A program made the translations under genes and the position numbers. Of a stretch of 64,000 bases of DNA, positions 1 through 11,799 are shown piece after piece (position 1 is the stretch's first letter; each line of letters starts with the position of its first letter). The notes under the pieces are model-generated. The model did not search any database, had not been told where the DNA came from, and saw only the letters and a list, made by a program, of their open reading frames with translations. Location of the stretch: contig NC_066312.1 in assembly GCF_905404315.1 (NCBI RefSeq), positions 7,241,001 through 7,305,000 of the forward strand, read 5' to 3'. The DNA comes from Leptidea sinapis (taxonomy: Eukaryota > Arthropoda > Insecta > Lepidoptera > Pieridae).

Positions 1-70
1 TCACCTTTTCTTTCGCTCATCTCGCGACGTATCCGGCGAGATACTCCACTGTGCACCCCACCACAGAGAC
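1..70 (-). pseudogene. Duplicated, truncated copy of the ATP synthase gamma GLCGG exon
   Basis: These 70 bases are identical to 20397-20466, including the TTTTGTAG acceptor that lies just right of the exon. They encode LCGGVHSGVSRRIRREMSER and run off the left edge. No upstream gamma exon follows within the left duplicate before its end at 4543, so this copy lacks the exons coding the N-terminal helix. Inference: it belongs to a 5'-truncated second copy whose later exons lie outside the window. Confidence 0.8.
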
Positions 71-84
71 CTACAAAATAGAAC

Positions 85-415
85 AAAGATTGAGAACCAT
101 TGGAAATCCCAGCGGATACTCCTTAGGGAGTGCCGCTTGCGCCTTTCTCTCCCAAAGAGAAGGTAGCCTTCGATGAAGGCTTAGAGGGCACTTGCCCAAA
201 GCCAACTCCAGGTGGTGTTTAGTGGGTAGGCACTTAGGGTTTACGTAAGTCCCACATAGCCAAAGCAGACTTAGGCTGCGTTGGTAGGCATGAGCATTCA
301 CCACCTCCCATCGTTATCCAGGAGGGTAGCCCTTTCCCTTTGCCTGGGCGCAAAAAAAAGAACCATCGTACTACATCGGACTATAAATATCAGTCCGCAA
401 AGGGTTCCAAAGTAA
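85..415. repeat. GC-richer block of unknown origin in the intron (left copy)
   Basis: This compact block begins about 15 bases beyond the exon copy and ends with an A8 run. It has no convincing open frame. The A-tail suggests a retroelement 3' end. It is repeated at 20481-20811. I do not recognise the family. Confidence 0.35.
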
Positions 416-589
416 ATAAAGATAATATTATAATTATATTATGTTTTAAATGTTCCATAGAGTAAAACTTATTTTTTTATTATATATATAATGTTAATAT
501 ATGTTCACATAATGGTCACGCTTATTAAAAAATTAACGAAACATCGGAATAAATAAACACCTGATGTAATCTTTACGGAATAATGTTAA

Positions 590-1560
590 AACTATTGTAT
601 TTTATTTGAATGTATGAAATTTGCCTCAAAAATGGTACTATCGACAAGATAAATCGTGATTTTCCTACAGTCATAATAAACATGAACATGAAGTGAAGTA
701 AATACTGCCAGAGATCTAGGAATTTTAATTGACACTAGACTTTCATTTAAACCACATATAGATGAAATTGTTGGAAAGGCGACGAAAATGGTTGGGTTTA
801 TTAAGCGTACTTCAAAAGATTTTAAACAGATTAATTCTGTCACGTGTTTATACAATGCATTTGTTCGGTCGCATTTGGAATATGCTTGTGTGATTTGGGA
901 CCCCTTTTACAAAATTCATGTTGATAGGTTGGAAAAAATACAACGGCCTTTTACTCGATTTCTGGTATACAAAGACACAAAACATAGCGGTTCACGTTTA
1001 CCATACAGCCACAGGCTAAATATTTTTAAATTAAAATCTCTCGAAAATCGTCGTCGTATTCAAGATTTGCTATTTTTATTTAAATTATGTAATGGTATTG
1101 TTAGTGCCCCAGAAATATTACGACAAAATGATTTCAATATACCCCGTCCCGGTGCAAGGCTTATTAATCGTGAATTCTTTCATCTTGCTATTCCGAGAAC
1201 TAATATTGGTCTTCACTCTCCACTGCAGCGCTCTATGAGATCATTTAATGAGCTCCTTAATAATAATTTTGACTCCATGGATATGTTTGGGATGTCGGTG
1301 CTACAATTTATAATAGTTTTTAATTATATATATGGTCTGTTCGCTTTGCTCATATTCAACATAAGAAATAATTTGTATTTTTAACATTTATTAATCTTTA
1401 AATTACTTTGCGTTTTTTGTACTAACATTATCTTTAATAATACAACAGAGCTGTACATACCTGTAAGAAAGCTATTCTGTTCATAATGTTCGTTTTATAT
1501 TTTTCTTATTTTTGTTTAGTTTAGAATAGCTTGTTGGTGTGTCTATTATAAATAAATAAA
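590..1560 (+). mobile_element. 5'-truncated Jockey/CR1-type LINE, left copy
   Basis: The C-terminal part of a reverse transcriptase is readable from DLGILIDTRLSF through the 198-codon frame at 788-1384 (SHLEYACVIWDPFYK, RLEKIQRPFTRFL). The 3' end is GTTGGTGTGTCTATTATAAA followed by TAAA repeats, as in the LINE at 54810-57309. Confidence 0.8.
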
Positions 1561-1599
1561 CATATACTACACGTCCCCATTATCTTTGGACCTCGCTGG

Positions 1600-1800
1600 A
1601 ACGTGAAGCCCCCTCCCGTTTCTGTTTCATCCCTTCGCGCTCGTCCTGTTGCTTCAGTACGGTTTGCAGTTTCATTACCGTAAGGTGAACCTTATGTACT
1701 TACATGACATGATGTTTTCGTGCTATCACTGCTGTGTTTTTGAAGTTTTCATTTGACATTGACTTTTGTTGTTAGTACTTCTGTAGTTGTGTCGCTATAA
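1600..1800 (+). repeat. Dispersed repeat B (GTGAAGCCCCCTCCCG family)
   Basis: It is inverted relative to 40190-40365, sharing the GTGAAGCCCCCTCCCG end, a CGCTCGTCCTG-like segment, and GTACGGTTTGCAGTTT. It is duplicated with its surroundings at 23298-23500. The class is unknown. Confidence 0.6.
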
Positions 1801-2044
1801 TAGAACTAGACTTTTTTTTCAACAATATAACACCTATCTATATCAACATCAATCTATAACTCTCAAATAAATAGTTGTTTATTTATTACTAATAATATCC
1901 TAGTGATGCTTGTGTTGCACATCGTAAAGGTTACTGTTTGTTTGTAATGTATCATTCGAGCTCTTGGCTCAAGTGTGCTTTATTTCTTCTCATAACGTCA
2001 GTAGAGGTTGTGTGTGCTTAATTAATAATTAGGATCCCATTAAA

Positions 2045-2290
2045 TTGGGTTTTCTTTGTCTTCTTCTTCTTCTTAACGTGCCGTCTCCTTGCGAAGGTTG
2101 GCAATCATTAGGGCAATTTCAACTTTCGACACAGCTGCTCTAAATAAAGATCTTGTGCTCTTCCCAAACCATTGGCGCAAGTTTTAAGCCACGATATCCT
2201 TCTGCGGCCAGGCCTCCTCCTGCCTGCCACTTTCCCTTGCATGATTAGTTGAAGGAGTTCATATTGTATATTGTAACATGTAATTGTCGA
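2045..2290 (-). mobile_element. Non-LTR retrotransposon C-terminal fragment
   Basis: On the minus strand a broken frame resembles the tail of LINE reverse transcriptases in Lepidoptera, with VEIALMIANL-like sequence next to a GAAGAAGAAG tract. It is duplicated at 23760-24000. Confidence 0.45.
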
Positions 2291-3093
2291 TAAATAAATG
2301 GGATTTTTCGTTGTCCCACTGCATTCTAGTTATTGAAAATTGTGAGTGAATGTCGCTTGCGACATACTCTCGCGACAACGCGACGTGGAGTCACTTACTT
2401 GTAATGTATATCCGATCTCAAAAAGGGATTCGTTAAAAAACCGACAGTCGAGTATATATATTACAAACATACGTCGATCTATACCTTAACAAAGCAACGA
2501 TGTGACATCATCGACGTTTGGTCTAAAGATAATATAACCGTATATTTAGGTCTTAATTCGCTTGAACATACACATTTATTGTAACTGTTACCATTTTATA
2601 AGACACTAAGTCCAACAATTGTCATACAATCTTTTTCGTGCAAATGTAAATCTGTTTTTATGATTTTAAAATGACATGTCATGAATCAATTTTGTCGATG
2701 GCACTACTACCTACTCTGATGTGGTAAGACAGTGGCCTGCTTTTTCTTCAGTATATATTACTTCTATAACAAATATTATTTAAGACGTAATAAGACTTAT
2801 GACTCTTCCATATTACGACACATCGGCGAGAAAGTTTATGTGGCCTTGGTCGGTCTTTATATTTTTTTTTTGTCTTACATGAGTTCTATAAATAATTTAT
2901 ATGAAGACTGGATAATTAATTTTATATTTTTTTTTCAGACTAGATAGGAGTTGGCTGTTTTTCTGGCTGGCTCAGCTATTTCGCTGTGTTAGTTATTGAC
3001 TGTGTAAGATTCGTCTCTTAGACCTGTATAGAGAGCCAGACCAATTAATTGGACCACCGGCCGAAAATACAATCCGCGTTGATTTTTTTTATG
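2291..3093. other. AT-rich, nothing recognised
   Basis: No coding or repeat match was found. The tandem CGCTTGCGACATACTC / CGCGACAACGCGACG stretch is short and unexplained. It is duplicated at 24006-24784. Confidence 0.5.
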
Positions 3094-3430
3094 GAATAGC
3101 AGGACACACTAGTATACGGGTCACCTGGTGATGAGTGATCACCGCCACCCACATTCTCTTGCAACACCGGACGAATCATAGGAGCGTTGCCGGCCTTTAA
3201 TGAAGTTGTACGCGCTTATTTTGAAGTGGTGCCCATGTCTTATCGTCCCAGAAACACCGCACAATAAAGCCCATTCCACACCTTTGTAGTACGTGGAAAA
3301 AGCTCCTTGAAAACCGCACTGTGGAGGACCGCCACACACCCAGATGGTGGGGATGATATCCTAACTGGCCTGTCGTGCGAAGGTGGAATTCGGTGGCAGG
3401 TATCAGGTTAAACGGCTCTTCGCTTGATTG
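3094..3430 (-). mobile_element. CR1 LINE 3' fragment (left copy)
   Basis: On the minus strand it encodes SEEPFNLIPATEFHLRTTGQ and the following tail, then the TGATCACC...CCCGTATAC 3' region. It is the same family as the CR1 at 51165-54465. Confidence 0.85.
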
Positions 3431-3718
3431 ACTTATCGGAACTTTGTTTATACATTTAAATTGTGGAAGACAGATCGAGGACACTCAACAACTACCAATA
3501 AGTCGATCATTGACCTGCTCGTACGAACAAATAAAAAGTATAATGGGTCTCAATATCTCGAATACTCTGCGACAATAGTGACGAGAGCTTGGTGATAAGC
3601 CGGTGATGTTTTTTCAGGACAAAAATAACCTTCATTAATGAGATTGAGGACGAGAAAGATTTAATAATTATTTGTACACTGACCATAATGTTTATTTATC
3701 TATTAAAGCCTATTACAA

Positions 3719-3975
3719 TATTCAGCAGTGGGAGGCTCCGTTGCACCGGATGCCGACTAGATTATAGGTACTACAATGGTGATTATTTGCGTCGTGAAGC
3801 AGTAATATGTAAGCATTACTGTGTTTCGGTCTGAAGGGCGCCGTAGCTAGTGAAATTACTGTGCAAATGAGACTTGACAACTTATGTCTCAAGGTGACGA
3901 GTACAGTTTTGGGTTTTTCAATAATCCTAAACGACACGGTGTTGTAATGGGCAGGGCGTATCAATTACCATTGTT
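3719..3975 (+). repeat. Dispersed repeat family A
   Basis: This is one of eight copies. Hallmarks are GTGGGAGGCTCCNTTGCACC near the start, GGGCGCCGTAGCTAGTGAAA in the middle, and GGGCAGGGCGTATCAATTAC near the end. It is probably a LINE-derived or non-autonomous element; the class cannot be settled here. Confidence 0.8.
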
Positions 3976-4317
3976 GATTTTACAAATTCTTATTACGATT
4001 TCAGTTTACTTTTTTTCCGTATTACATTACCAATACTTGTTAACTTTCTATATTTATTGGCGACACTTATAATCTCTTCGTCTGGTATTTATTGAACGCT
4101 GAAGTTTGGATAAGCCAACCACTACAAAATAATGGAGTTTTCTATAAAACTACTTCAATAAGAATTCGCTATATAAATGGTCTATACCATGTCAATGAAC
4201 TTGTAATTTTTTTGCGAAAGTTGTCTATTTTCTTTTATTTCCACTAGCGCGCTCAAAAATTATGACCATGAACGTTACCTTTGACGTTTTTCACTGATGA
4301 AATTGACTGATGAAATG
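3976..4317. other. AT-rich, nothing recognised
   Basis: No gene or repeat was identified. It is duplicated at 25663-25982. Confidence 0.5.
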
Positions 4318-4543
4318 ATATTGATATCATCATCATTTCAGCCGGAAAACGTCCACTGCTGGACAAAGGCCTCCCTCAATTATCGCCATGACGATCGGTC
4401 CTGCGCTGCCCTCATCCAACCAACTCCGGCGATCTTGACCAGATCGTCGGTCCATCTTGTGGGGGGGCTACCAACACTACGCCTTCCGGTACGTGGTCGC
4501 CATTCACGGACCTTACTGCCCCAACGGACATCTGTCCGCCGAG
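4318..4543 (-). mobile_element. RTE-type LINE 3' fragment, cut at the duplication edge
   Basis: On the minus strand it is the lepidopteran RTE tail whose protein ends GEAFVQQW-like. The hallmark is AGCCGGAAAACGTCCACTGC on the plus strand. It stops at 4543, where the two duplicates diverge. Confidence 0.75.
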
Positions 4544-5017
4544 ATCATTCGTAATCTGTTAGTTGCAATGGCTTTCTTAAAGGCAATTTAAGCACACTTT
4601 ACTTCTTAGTCGTGAGTCATTAACCGAATTGGGTTCTAATTTCAACATACGTAGCCTTAACTGAATAAATGTTTTAGATTGCTGCTTATTGACTAAGAAT
4701 ATTTTTAGCAACAGTAGTAAATTGTGGAAATGTATAATAATCACAGATATTGCAGTCAAAGCTTCTTAAATTCAGTTCAATTAAAGTCAGTAGGTTAGGA
4801 TTGAACATTAATAATACTCAGAATACTTGATTTAATATTAGAAGTGTCCATTTGAAATTTAATCTACAAAAGTGACAATATATTTTTCTGTTAGTCTACC
4901 AGACACTACTTCTGATCTTATTATGATTTATTTTCTTCTTATGGTGTGTAGAATATTCCATAATTCCATTGTTTATATTGTTACTATACGACGTCATTTG
5001 TCTATATGTATAGAACA
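4544..5017. other. Unassigned sequence right of the duplication edge
   Basis: No exon or known repeat was found. If the duplication is tandem, this is the left end of the right-hand unit. Confidence 0.5.
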
Positions 5018-5374
5018 CTAGCTGACCCGGCAAACGTTGTTTTGCCATATAAAGTATAATTCACGCGATAGTTTTATAAGTAATAAAATATTGCCTATAT
5101 TATAGCCTGTACATCATTTTGTTCTATTGTCGATAGTTTTTGCAGCGCACGCAAAAATAGGTTTTCGATTTTACACCTTGTGTTACAAAATAGCAATTTT
5201 ATTACGGATCCCTATTTTTGAAAAAACAAACTCGATAAATGGACTACCCAACACTGAAAGAATCATTCAAATCGGACCAGTAGTACCAGAGATTAGCGCG
5301 TTCAAACAAACAAACAAACACTGCAGCTTTATAATATATAATATTATTATATTATAATTTATAATATATATAGA
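5018..5374 (-). mobile_element. LEP1-type Helitron
   Basis: Read on the minus strand it starts TCTATATATATTATAAA, has a TTTG tract, then AACGCGCTAATCTCTGG, and ends GGGTCAGCTAG. It is flanked by A and T, as expected for Helitrons. Confidence 0.85.
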
Positions 5375-5598
5375 TTATTGTTAGTTAAACTTAACCAGTT
5401 TGAATAAAGAAATCTTAACGCCTGTTTTGTAGAAAACAAACACAAATGATCATTTGGAAATTTGCTATAAAAATTTGTTATAATAACATCAGTCGATTAT
5501 ACCAATCAGTACAATTTTCTCTATCTCCTCCACGTCCTGAAATTAACTCAAACTCAAATTATATGGAAAATTAACCACAATATTTTTTGTTACAACAG

Positions 5599-5734
5599 CA
5601 CTACACCAGGTTGGATCAAATTTGTCTGCTGGGAAATCATTGCAATTGGTGTCGTCGGCGGATCATTTGCAACTTACAGTGCACTCAGCGCCATTTTCAG
5701 CACCGCCCAAGCTGTACCCTGTTACCTACGATAA
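5599..5734 (+). CDS. Terminal exon of a membrane transporter-like protein (orphan)
   Basis: After a TTTTTTGTTACAACAG acceptor an open frame reads STTPGWIKFVCWEIIAIGVV, continues GGSFATYSALSAIFSTAQAV and ends PCYLR with TAA. The hydrophobic stretch with a small-residue core looks like the last transmembrane helix and tail of an amino-acid transporter (AAAP, SLC36/38-like). This is a resemblance, not a firm assignment. AATAAA signals follow at about 5754 and 5854. No upstream exon was found between 4544 and 5598, which is the stretch right of the proposed duplication junction, so this may be a 3' remnant of a gene cut by the duplication. Confidence 0.45.
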
Positions 5735-5885
5735 ATATAACACTTCTAAGCAAAAATAAAGGGAGTTTATTTATGTATCTCTTGATTGATCCAAGGCAAC
5801 ATGACAAATGACAACAAGCAATACCTCTCGTCATTTACATTAATTCATTTTCAATAAAATTTACAAAAGCTTAGATTATTTTATA

Positions 5886-6784
5886 CAGGGTGGACCAAAA
5901 GTCCGTTTATAATTGGAATGATGAATTGATTTATTTCTTAAAAATCACATCATCCATATGCAATCCTTCATTATTCTGGCATTGCTGCAATCTAGAGCGG
6001 AAATTTTCGATGACAGCTTTACATGTTTCTGTTGAGATGTTTTGGATTTCTGTGCGAATACGATCCTTTAATTCGTCAAGAGTTACTGGGTTGGTTGGCT
6101 GGAATGCAAGGGTTTTTGATCACCATGACATAGTGTCACTCCAATAACGACAATTTTGTCTATTAACATGCCCATTTAGGTGGAAGTGTGCCTTGTTGAG
6201 AAAAAAATGTTTGTAAAACTGGTGAATCGCTCTACCATTTCGTTCGCAAACTGCAACCTAGTGGCATGGTCCTGAGGCAATAATTCCTGCACGATTTGGA
6301 TTTTATAGGAATGTAGACTTAAATCTTTCTTGAGAATGCGGTTTAATACATCATTATCTTGGCACGTTAAGGACAGCAGACCGCTTTCGAGTTGATAGTC
6401 CAGATTGCTCACGAACAGACGATTTTACTCGCTCCACGTTTTCGGGGTCCCTCGACGTTCTAGGCCGGCCAGATCGAGGTAAATCCATTGTTGAACCCGT
6501 CTTCTCAAACTTGAGCACCCATTTTTTAATTAACACACCTGATGGAGCTTGATTTTTGTGTCGTATCTTGTAATGATTGCAAAACTTTCGTTGAGCTAAG
6601 GTCGCAGAATCGTTGTTTCGATAGTACTCGTGTACACAAAATGCACGTTGACTATTTCTAAACGACGCCATGGTACTAAATTCCCATTGGCCGCTCTTGC
6701 AATGCGTAACCCCTCCACCCCCCTCCGCCACCGCTGCTAGACGCGGCAACCGATTCAAATATAAACGGACTTTTGGTTCACCTG
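5886..6784 (-). mobile_element. Deleted mariner-like element with terminal repeats
   Basis: The ends CAGGGTGGACCAAAAGTCCG (left) and the inverse of CGGACTTTTGGTTCACCTG (right) are flanked by TA. The minus strand encodes a transposase N-terminus (6670 downward: RAFCVHEYYRNNDSATLAQR, helix-turn-helix region) and a C-terminal stretch near 6110-5895. The catalytic centre is missing and frames shift, so it is non-autonomous. Confidence 0.85.
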
Positions 6785-7529
6785 TATATTAGACGGTTTC
6801 ATTATCGTGTCTGAGCTTAAACATTCTTTATTTTTGCTTGATGGTAAACAGTTTAAAATTGAATATTACTTTCTATCGGATTTATGTTATAATGATTATC
6901 AAACCATATTTTTAAGTGGGTTTTTTTGTTCGATTTTATTACGAGCACGGATTTTAATGTTATGAATTTATAGTTTAAGTATTTTAATTTTAATTAATAT
7001 TTAACTTTGGAAATGCTTTTTCATATCAAATTTCAAGATAAGCTACTAGGTTGACCATTATTATTGATTATTATTTTTTAAACGAGGCTTCATACAGACC
7101 AAGCCACTTTAAACGAAAACTACACCTTAAATGCTTCAGCAAGATGTTATGTTTACAAAGTATAAATTAGACGACAATTTTTTTAATTTTTATCGCCACC
7201 ACCAATTTAAAAGTTGATTTATAATACCTATTAAGAACAATCGGCAAGAGACTCAAACAATTATTGTTCTTTGTAAGTTATATAATGGAAATTTCGTTGG
7301 TAAGTTCTTTTTCTTATTAAATAAAAAGTAATCTTAACAGCGCTACAGTATCTTATTTTTTTTACAGTTATCTTATAAGGCTAACTTTACTTTAGTTTGC
7401 GTATTGCAACTTACGTTTTTGAATAAAGTTTCAATTAAATAAGAATTTGTTTTACTCACATAAGTTTCTAATACCTATTTTCCAGAAGAGAATTAGAAAG
7501 CTATTGTCAAAAACTAATTGAAATTCACG
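6785..7529. other. AT-rich, nothing recognised
   Basis: No convincing frame or repeat was found. Confidence 0.5.
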
Positions 7530-8480
7530 GACCCAGACAGATTACTCACTTTTTTAATAAAGAGCAAAGTAGGAAAATTTTTGCTACTTTCTTGTTGGTT
7601 GGAAGACAAAGAAGCATTCGGGTCAACCATTTAAAGACATCCGCAATACCATGGGTCAAGGTGCGTTGTCGGCCTTTAAGTTGGAAGCATGCTCTAAGCT
7701 TCAAAGTCCCTAAGTCGTACTGGTTCGGGAACAAAAGCCGGTAATTAATTTCACAGATAGGCTGTACGAGGCAAGAATTTTCTCTCAAAACACTCAATTG
7801 CAGAAAAACAGACGTTTACATAATGCGGATGGAATTTCGCATTTTGGCGTAATGGCTGCTGGTATCAACCTGAACAACACCTCGAAGCACTCTCCGTGAT
7901 ATATGCGGTAAAAGATGCAGAGATAACTAAAATGCAGAGAAAAAATACTCTAAGTCTGGCTAAATTTACACATCCCACATCAAGCTTTTAAAGACGAATT
8001 CGGCCTTCTGTTCCAATTCACCATGAAACTGAACGTGGCTCGCTCGAATTATCGACGCCTAGTATGCCGATAAAAGCTATGGCAGTTAGAGGAGTGATCT
8101 TAAATCGATGGCATACGACGATGGAAGACTCTTAACAGTGAACATACAGACTTGTTTTCTAAACAATTAGAGGTTAAGATAAACTAAATTTTGCAGCCCC
8201 AGTCCGAGTCTTTGCACGACAAACTCTTGATTTCAGACACTAGTTTATTCTGGTTCTCATTGATCTCAAAGGTAGTCGGCACAGCTTCTGTCGTTTACAT
8301 TGCAATGAATTCCGCTGATTTGCATATCATAAATTAGCAGAATAAACAATGTAGGGCACGTGTATAGCACGCGGCCTTGCGGCGACACCAGCATCTATGG
8401 GTTTTAAGTCGAAGTATGTACCATCCTTAACATTGATGCACCAAATGCATTGAACCAGCCAAAAAGCTGGTGGCCCAGTG
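7530..8480 (-). mobile_element. Decayed CR1-type LINE
   Basis: The minus strand carries remnants of reverse transcriptase, including a GV.QG-VL-PTLF-like motif near 8390-8330 and a following region resembling GIHC-D, then a C-terminal tail (LRENSCLVQPICEINYRLLF). There are many stops. Confidence 0.5.
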
Positions 8481-8660
8481 CATTACCTTTCGGGAAGCGC
8501 ATTGGCAGTTTCGATATTTTATTTTATTATGGCAGAAATTCTACAAAAAAATAAAAAAATATGAAATTAAGATTCCCGCTCGGACTATCTCCCGTCTCAT
8601 TATAGAAGATCTGTAGCTAGTTGGTACCTAGGTTCGATATACAGGACATAGCCTAAATCA
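8480..8660. repeat. Repeat C shared with 11800-11910
   Basis: Both carry ACCTTTCGGGAAGC, TTATTTTATTATGGC.G.AATTCTA and CCTAGGTTCGATATA.AGGACATA in the same order. Confidence 0.6.
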
Positions 8661-8739
8661 ACCCATACAGTTAAGGAGAGTGGAGCGAGTGAAAGTTTCA
8701 AAATTTATGAACACTATAACTAACATAAAACAGGTCTGA

Positions 8740-9690
8740 AAACAACAAAGTGGTCATCATTTGTCAAATCTATTCAAATGTTTTTCCAGTCTATTCTTAA
8801 AAAGGTTAACAGATTTTGATATAACCACAACCTTCCAATTGGCAATATTTTCCATAAATGAACAACTCTGTTGCTCAGGAAGTGCTCATGGATTTGATGA
8901 TGCTAATTGATATTCTAGCTTCATATCATGTCCCCTTAGTCTAGGATTGCTCCTTCTTGAAAACATGCTCTCAAAATTTGGGACATTATAATAATTATTT
9001 ACCCCCTTATTCATAATGGTCCGCTAACTTTAAACAGCCGCTTTAGAGTGTTTTTTCTCATTCTGAGTTAGGTCAATAGAAGAAGACAGGGTGAGAATTA
9101 GCAATGCTTTAAGTTAGCAGACTATTGCAGAATAAGGGGGATAGTATTTTGTTTGTTTCAATTAGATCGCCTCTTCTCGCCTGCTTTTGAGGGTGCTGAG
9201 TCCAAGCTTTGTAAGTCTTTGTAATGTAATGTAAGATTTTTCAGTTCCCTAGGCAACTTAGTGGCTCGCCTCTGTACCCTTTCCAACAATTCTATGTCCT
9301 TAACGAAATATGGATTCAAGCCCTGAAACGAATACTCCAGTAATGGTCTGATATAAGTTTTATATATTTTAGAAAGGTTCTCTTGGTGATGTTCAAGAAT
9401 ACTTTTCTGATTAGGTACAGGATGAGTTGGTTTTGTTCACAGTAGCCACAATGTGTGCTTCATATTTGAGATCATTGCTTATGATCACTTCTAGGTCTTT
9501 CTTATTTCCATAGCTTTTAAATTTTATTATATGTCACCCTGTTGATGTATAGGGTTCCCAAAGAACTTGGTGTCATTGGCGAATGGGATACTTATAACAT
9601 TTTGCAAGTCAGTTAAGAATAATGTGAGTTATATTGGTCCCAGTACAGACCCTTGTAGTAACGAACAAAAATCATTAAATATTATAAATC
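8740..9690 (-). mobile_element. Decayed LINE reverse transcriptase C-terminus
   Basis: The minus strand reads GLNPYFVKDIELLERVQRRA, TKLPRELKNLTLHYKDLQSL and later NPRLRGHDMKLEYQLAS, typical of the domain after the LINE palm. A fold-back element interrupts it at 9000-9143. Confidence 0.65.
9000..9143. mobile_element. Small fold-back element (MITE-like)
   Basis: The left end CCCCCTTATTC-T-ATGGTC-GCTAACTT is roughly the inverse of the right end AAGTTAGCAGACTATTGCAG then AATAAGGGGG. It sits inside the decayed LINE. Confidence 0.6.
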
Positions 9691-9763
9691 AAATTGCCAA
9701 GTATGATGAGGTCCACAACATAAATAACAACTGACAAATGATTTGTTTACTTAATCAAAAGTA

Positions 9764-10536
9764 CAGGGTGCGGCAGAAAGAACTCCTCTATTTTAGAAGG
9801 CAATAAAAACAAAACCTTATTAGATACAAAAAAATACATTTTATTAAAATAAAGTGTACAAAATGCCATTTACATTTCTATATTCACATTAAATTAAAGC
9901 CGTCGGGTACGGGTTTTAAACAATACATTACTTAAATGCCGACCTTCGTTGTTGATGCATTCATTAAGTCTCTCTCGGAATGTGTCCATTACTCGGCGAG
10001 TCATTTCGGGCGGAATGGCAGCAACCTCGTTTGTTATTGCTTCCTTTAGAGCATCTATGGTTCTGGGGCGATTCTGAAACACTTTGGATTTGAGATATCC
10101 CCATAGGAAGAAATCGCAAGGTGTCAAATCTGGTGAGCGTGGAGGCCATCCGATATCACCTCGTAGCGATAAAATGTGTCCAGGAAACATGTCTCTGAGG
10201 GTGTCAAGAGATCGCCGAGATGTGTGCGAAGTTGCGCCATCTTGCTGAAACCAAACATTGCCAGCTCCATGTTCATTAAAAATATCGTCCAACTTTGGCC
10301 GAAGAAAGTTTTCCAACATTTCACAATAACGATCACTGTTAACCGTAACTGTTACACCGTCTTCTTCAAAAAAATATGGACCCAGCACACCACCCTTATG
10401 CACCCGACCAAGCCATGGCTAGCACTGACAATGGCACGTACACAGCAGTCGAATAACACTACCCCCACCACTCTGCACCATTCCCACTCGTAGCAGCGCG
10501 GCTTTAAAATCGAGGAGTTCTTTCTGCCGCAACCTG
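9764..10536 (-). mobile_element. Deleted mariner-like element
   Basis: The ends CAGGGTGCGGCAGAAAGAAC and the inverse of TTCTTTCTGCCGCAACCTG are flanked by TA. The minus-strand frame 10403-9894 carries the catalytic C-terminal half (FQQDGATSHTS; PPRSPDLTPCDFFLWG). The N-terminal half is deleted. Confidence 0.87.
9894..10403 (-). pseudogene. C-terminal half of a mariner/IS630-type transposase
   Basis: About 169 codons are open and hold two of the three catalytic acidic residues (in QQDGATSHTS and RSPDLTPCDFFLW). The DNA-binding domain and the first catalytic Asp are missing, so it cannot transpose by itself. It ends TAA near the element end. Confidence 0.8.
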
Positions 10537-10544
10537 TATAAAAA

Positions 10545-11060
10545 TACATAAAACTTCAAATTTTCACCCATCTACGATCAACAGTTACTTTTGTATCGCC
10601 ATTTTAATATCGGCAATACAACGTTTGCTGTGTCAGCTAGAATTAATACATTAATCAAATATAAGTGGTAGGTAAGTACCACTGTCAGCTAGTATTTTGT
10701 AACAGGTATTTGTCGCTGTTACTTTTGAGTCACAGTCACCGTCATACCTAGTATTGCATATTGCCTAGTACGTCTCAACTCTTACCACTATTCAAAAATA
10801 CAAAATTAGTTACATGTTATATATATACATAGTTAAGGGTGGTCCACACGATTTTTTTTATTTTATTGTCATTTTTTTTTAATTTTGTTTGATTATAAGT
10901 CGGCATTAAAAATAATACATAAAACTTCAAATTTTCACCCATCTACGATGAACAGTTACTTTTGTATCGCGATTTTAATATCGGCAACACAACGTTTGCT
11001 GTGTCAGTTAGTATTAATATGATTATCAAATATAAGTGGTAGGTAAGTACCACTCTTCCA
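10545..11060 (+). repeat. Direct repeat pair (about 140 bases each)
   Basis: 10545-10682 and 10918-11053 share CATAAAACTTCAAATTTTCA, ATCGGCAA.ACAACGTTTGCT and AGTGGTAGGTAAGTACCACT with few mismatches, separated by about 235 bases. Confidence 0.85.
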
Positions 11061-11799
11061 AAAATTAAACTTTTTTCAATTATTATTTTATAATACATTG
11101 AGATGATTGAGACCTTACCACTTTACGCAAGTAAATTTTAACAGCGCTTTTTTAACAACGGCTAGCGCCATCTATGTTAATAGTAGTAACAACGCTTTGC
11201 GCGGTAAGTTCAAAGTCAAAGACATTTATATAATATTTGGTTTTAGGTCTACCAGTGGTTATTACTACAATAAAACTTAGCAATAATAAGAGTGAGTATG
11301 GCGTGGCATCGCATAGCAGTCTTTGATATGGCAATAATAACATAGTAATCCGTTGCCAAATTTAGTAAGCATCGTTTTCGTATTAAAAAAGTATCAAACA
11401 ATTAATATCTTCCAACCGTGTATTCGGTTTTGGCAACGGAAAGAAAAAGATTTATAAATATAAACATATATTTAAATTTCTCTTTGATAGGATTTAGGTT
11501 TATTTGTAAAATATCTTGAAAATCCCATATAATTAAGGGAGCCTAGCCTTAATCGGTTTTCTTATTTCCAAGTGGAGCTAATAAATAAATGTATTAAATA
11601 AAAAGTATATTTTTTAATCATAATTATATAGAAATAATACCACGACATACCCAATAACTGTCGCCATCAAAATACTCAATTATTGACGCCTGATAAGACG
11701 TGTTTAACTCGACGAAAAATGAAGTTGTTAGTTTTGTACCTGACATGAGTTTAGTTTAATTTATGAAAATTAACTAAAATAAACTAGAAAACCATTTGC
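11061..11799. other. AT-rich, nothing recognised
   Basis: There is no coding signal; short isolated frames only. Confidence 0.5.

Larger units (their letters stand above)
1..4543 (+). repeat. Left copy of a recent segmental duplication
   Basis: This segment matches 20397-26213 base for base with about 0.5-1 percent substitutions and a few small indels; the 198-codon LINE frame is identical in both. The only large difference is the mariner in the right copy. Homology ends abruptly after TCTGTCCGCCGAG at 4543, inside an RTE fragment. Confidence 0.97.

Noticed and set aside
2732..2947. Hydrophobic small frame resembling a membrane peptide
   Set aside because: It is AT-driven low complexity, and its second copy at 24435 differs by frame-changing indels near the 3' end.
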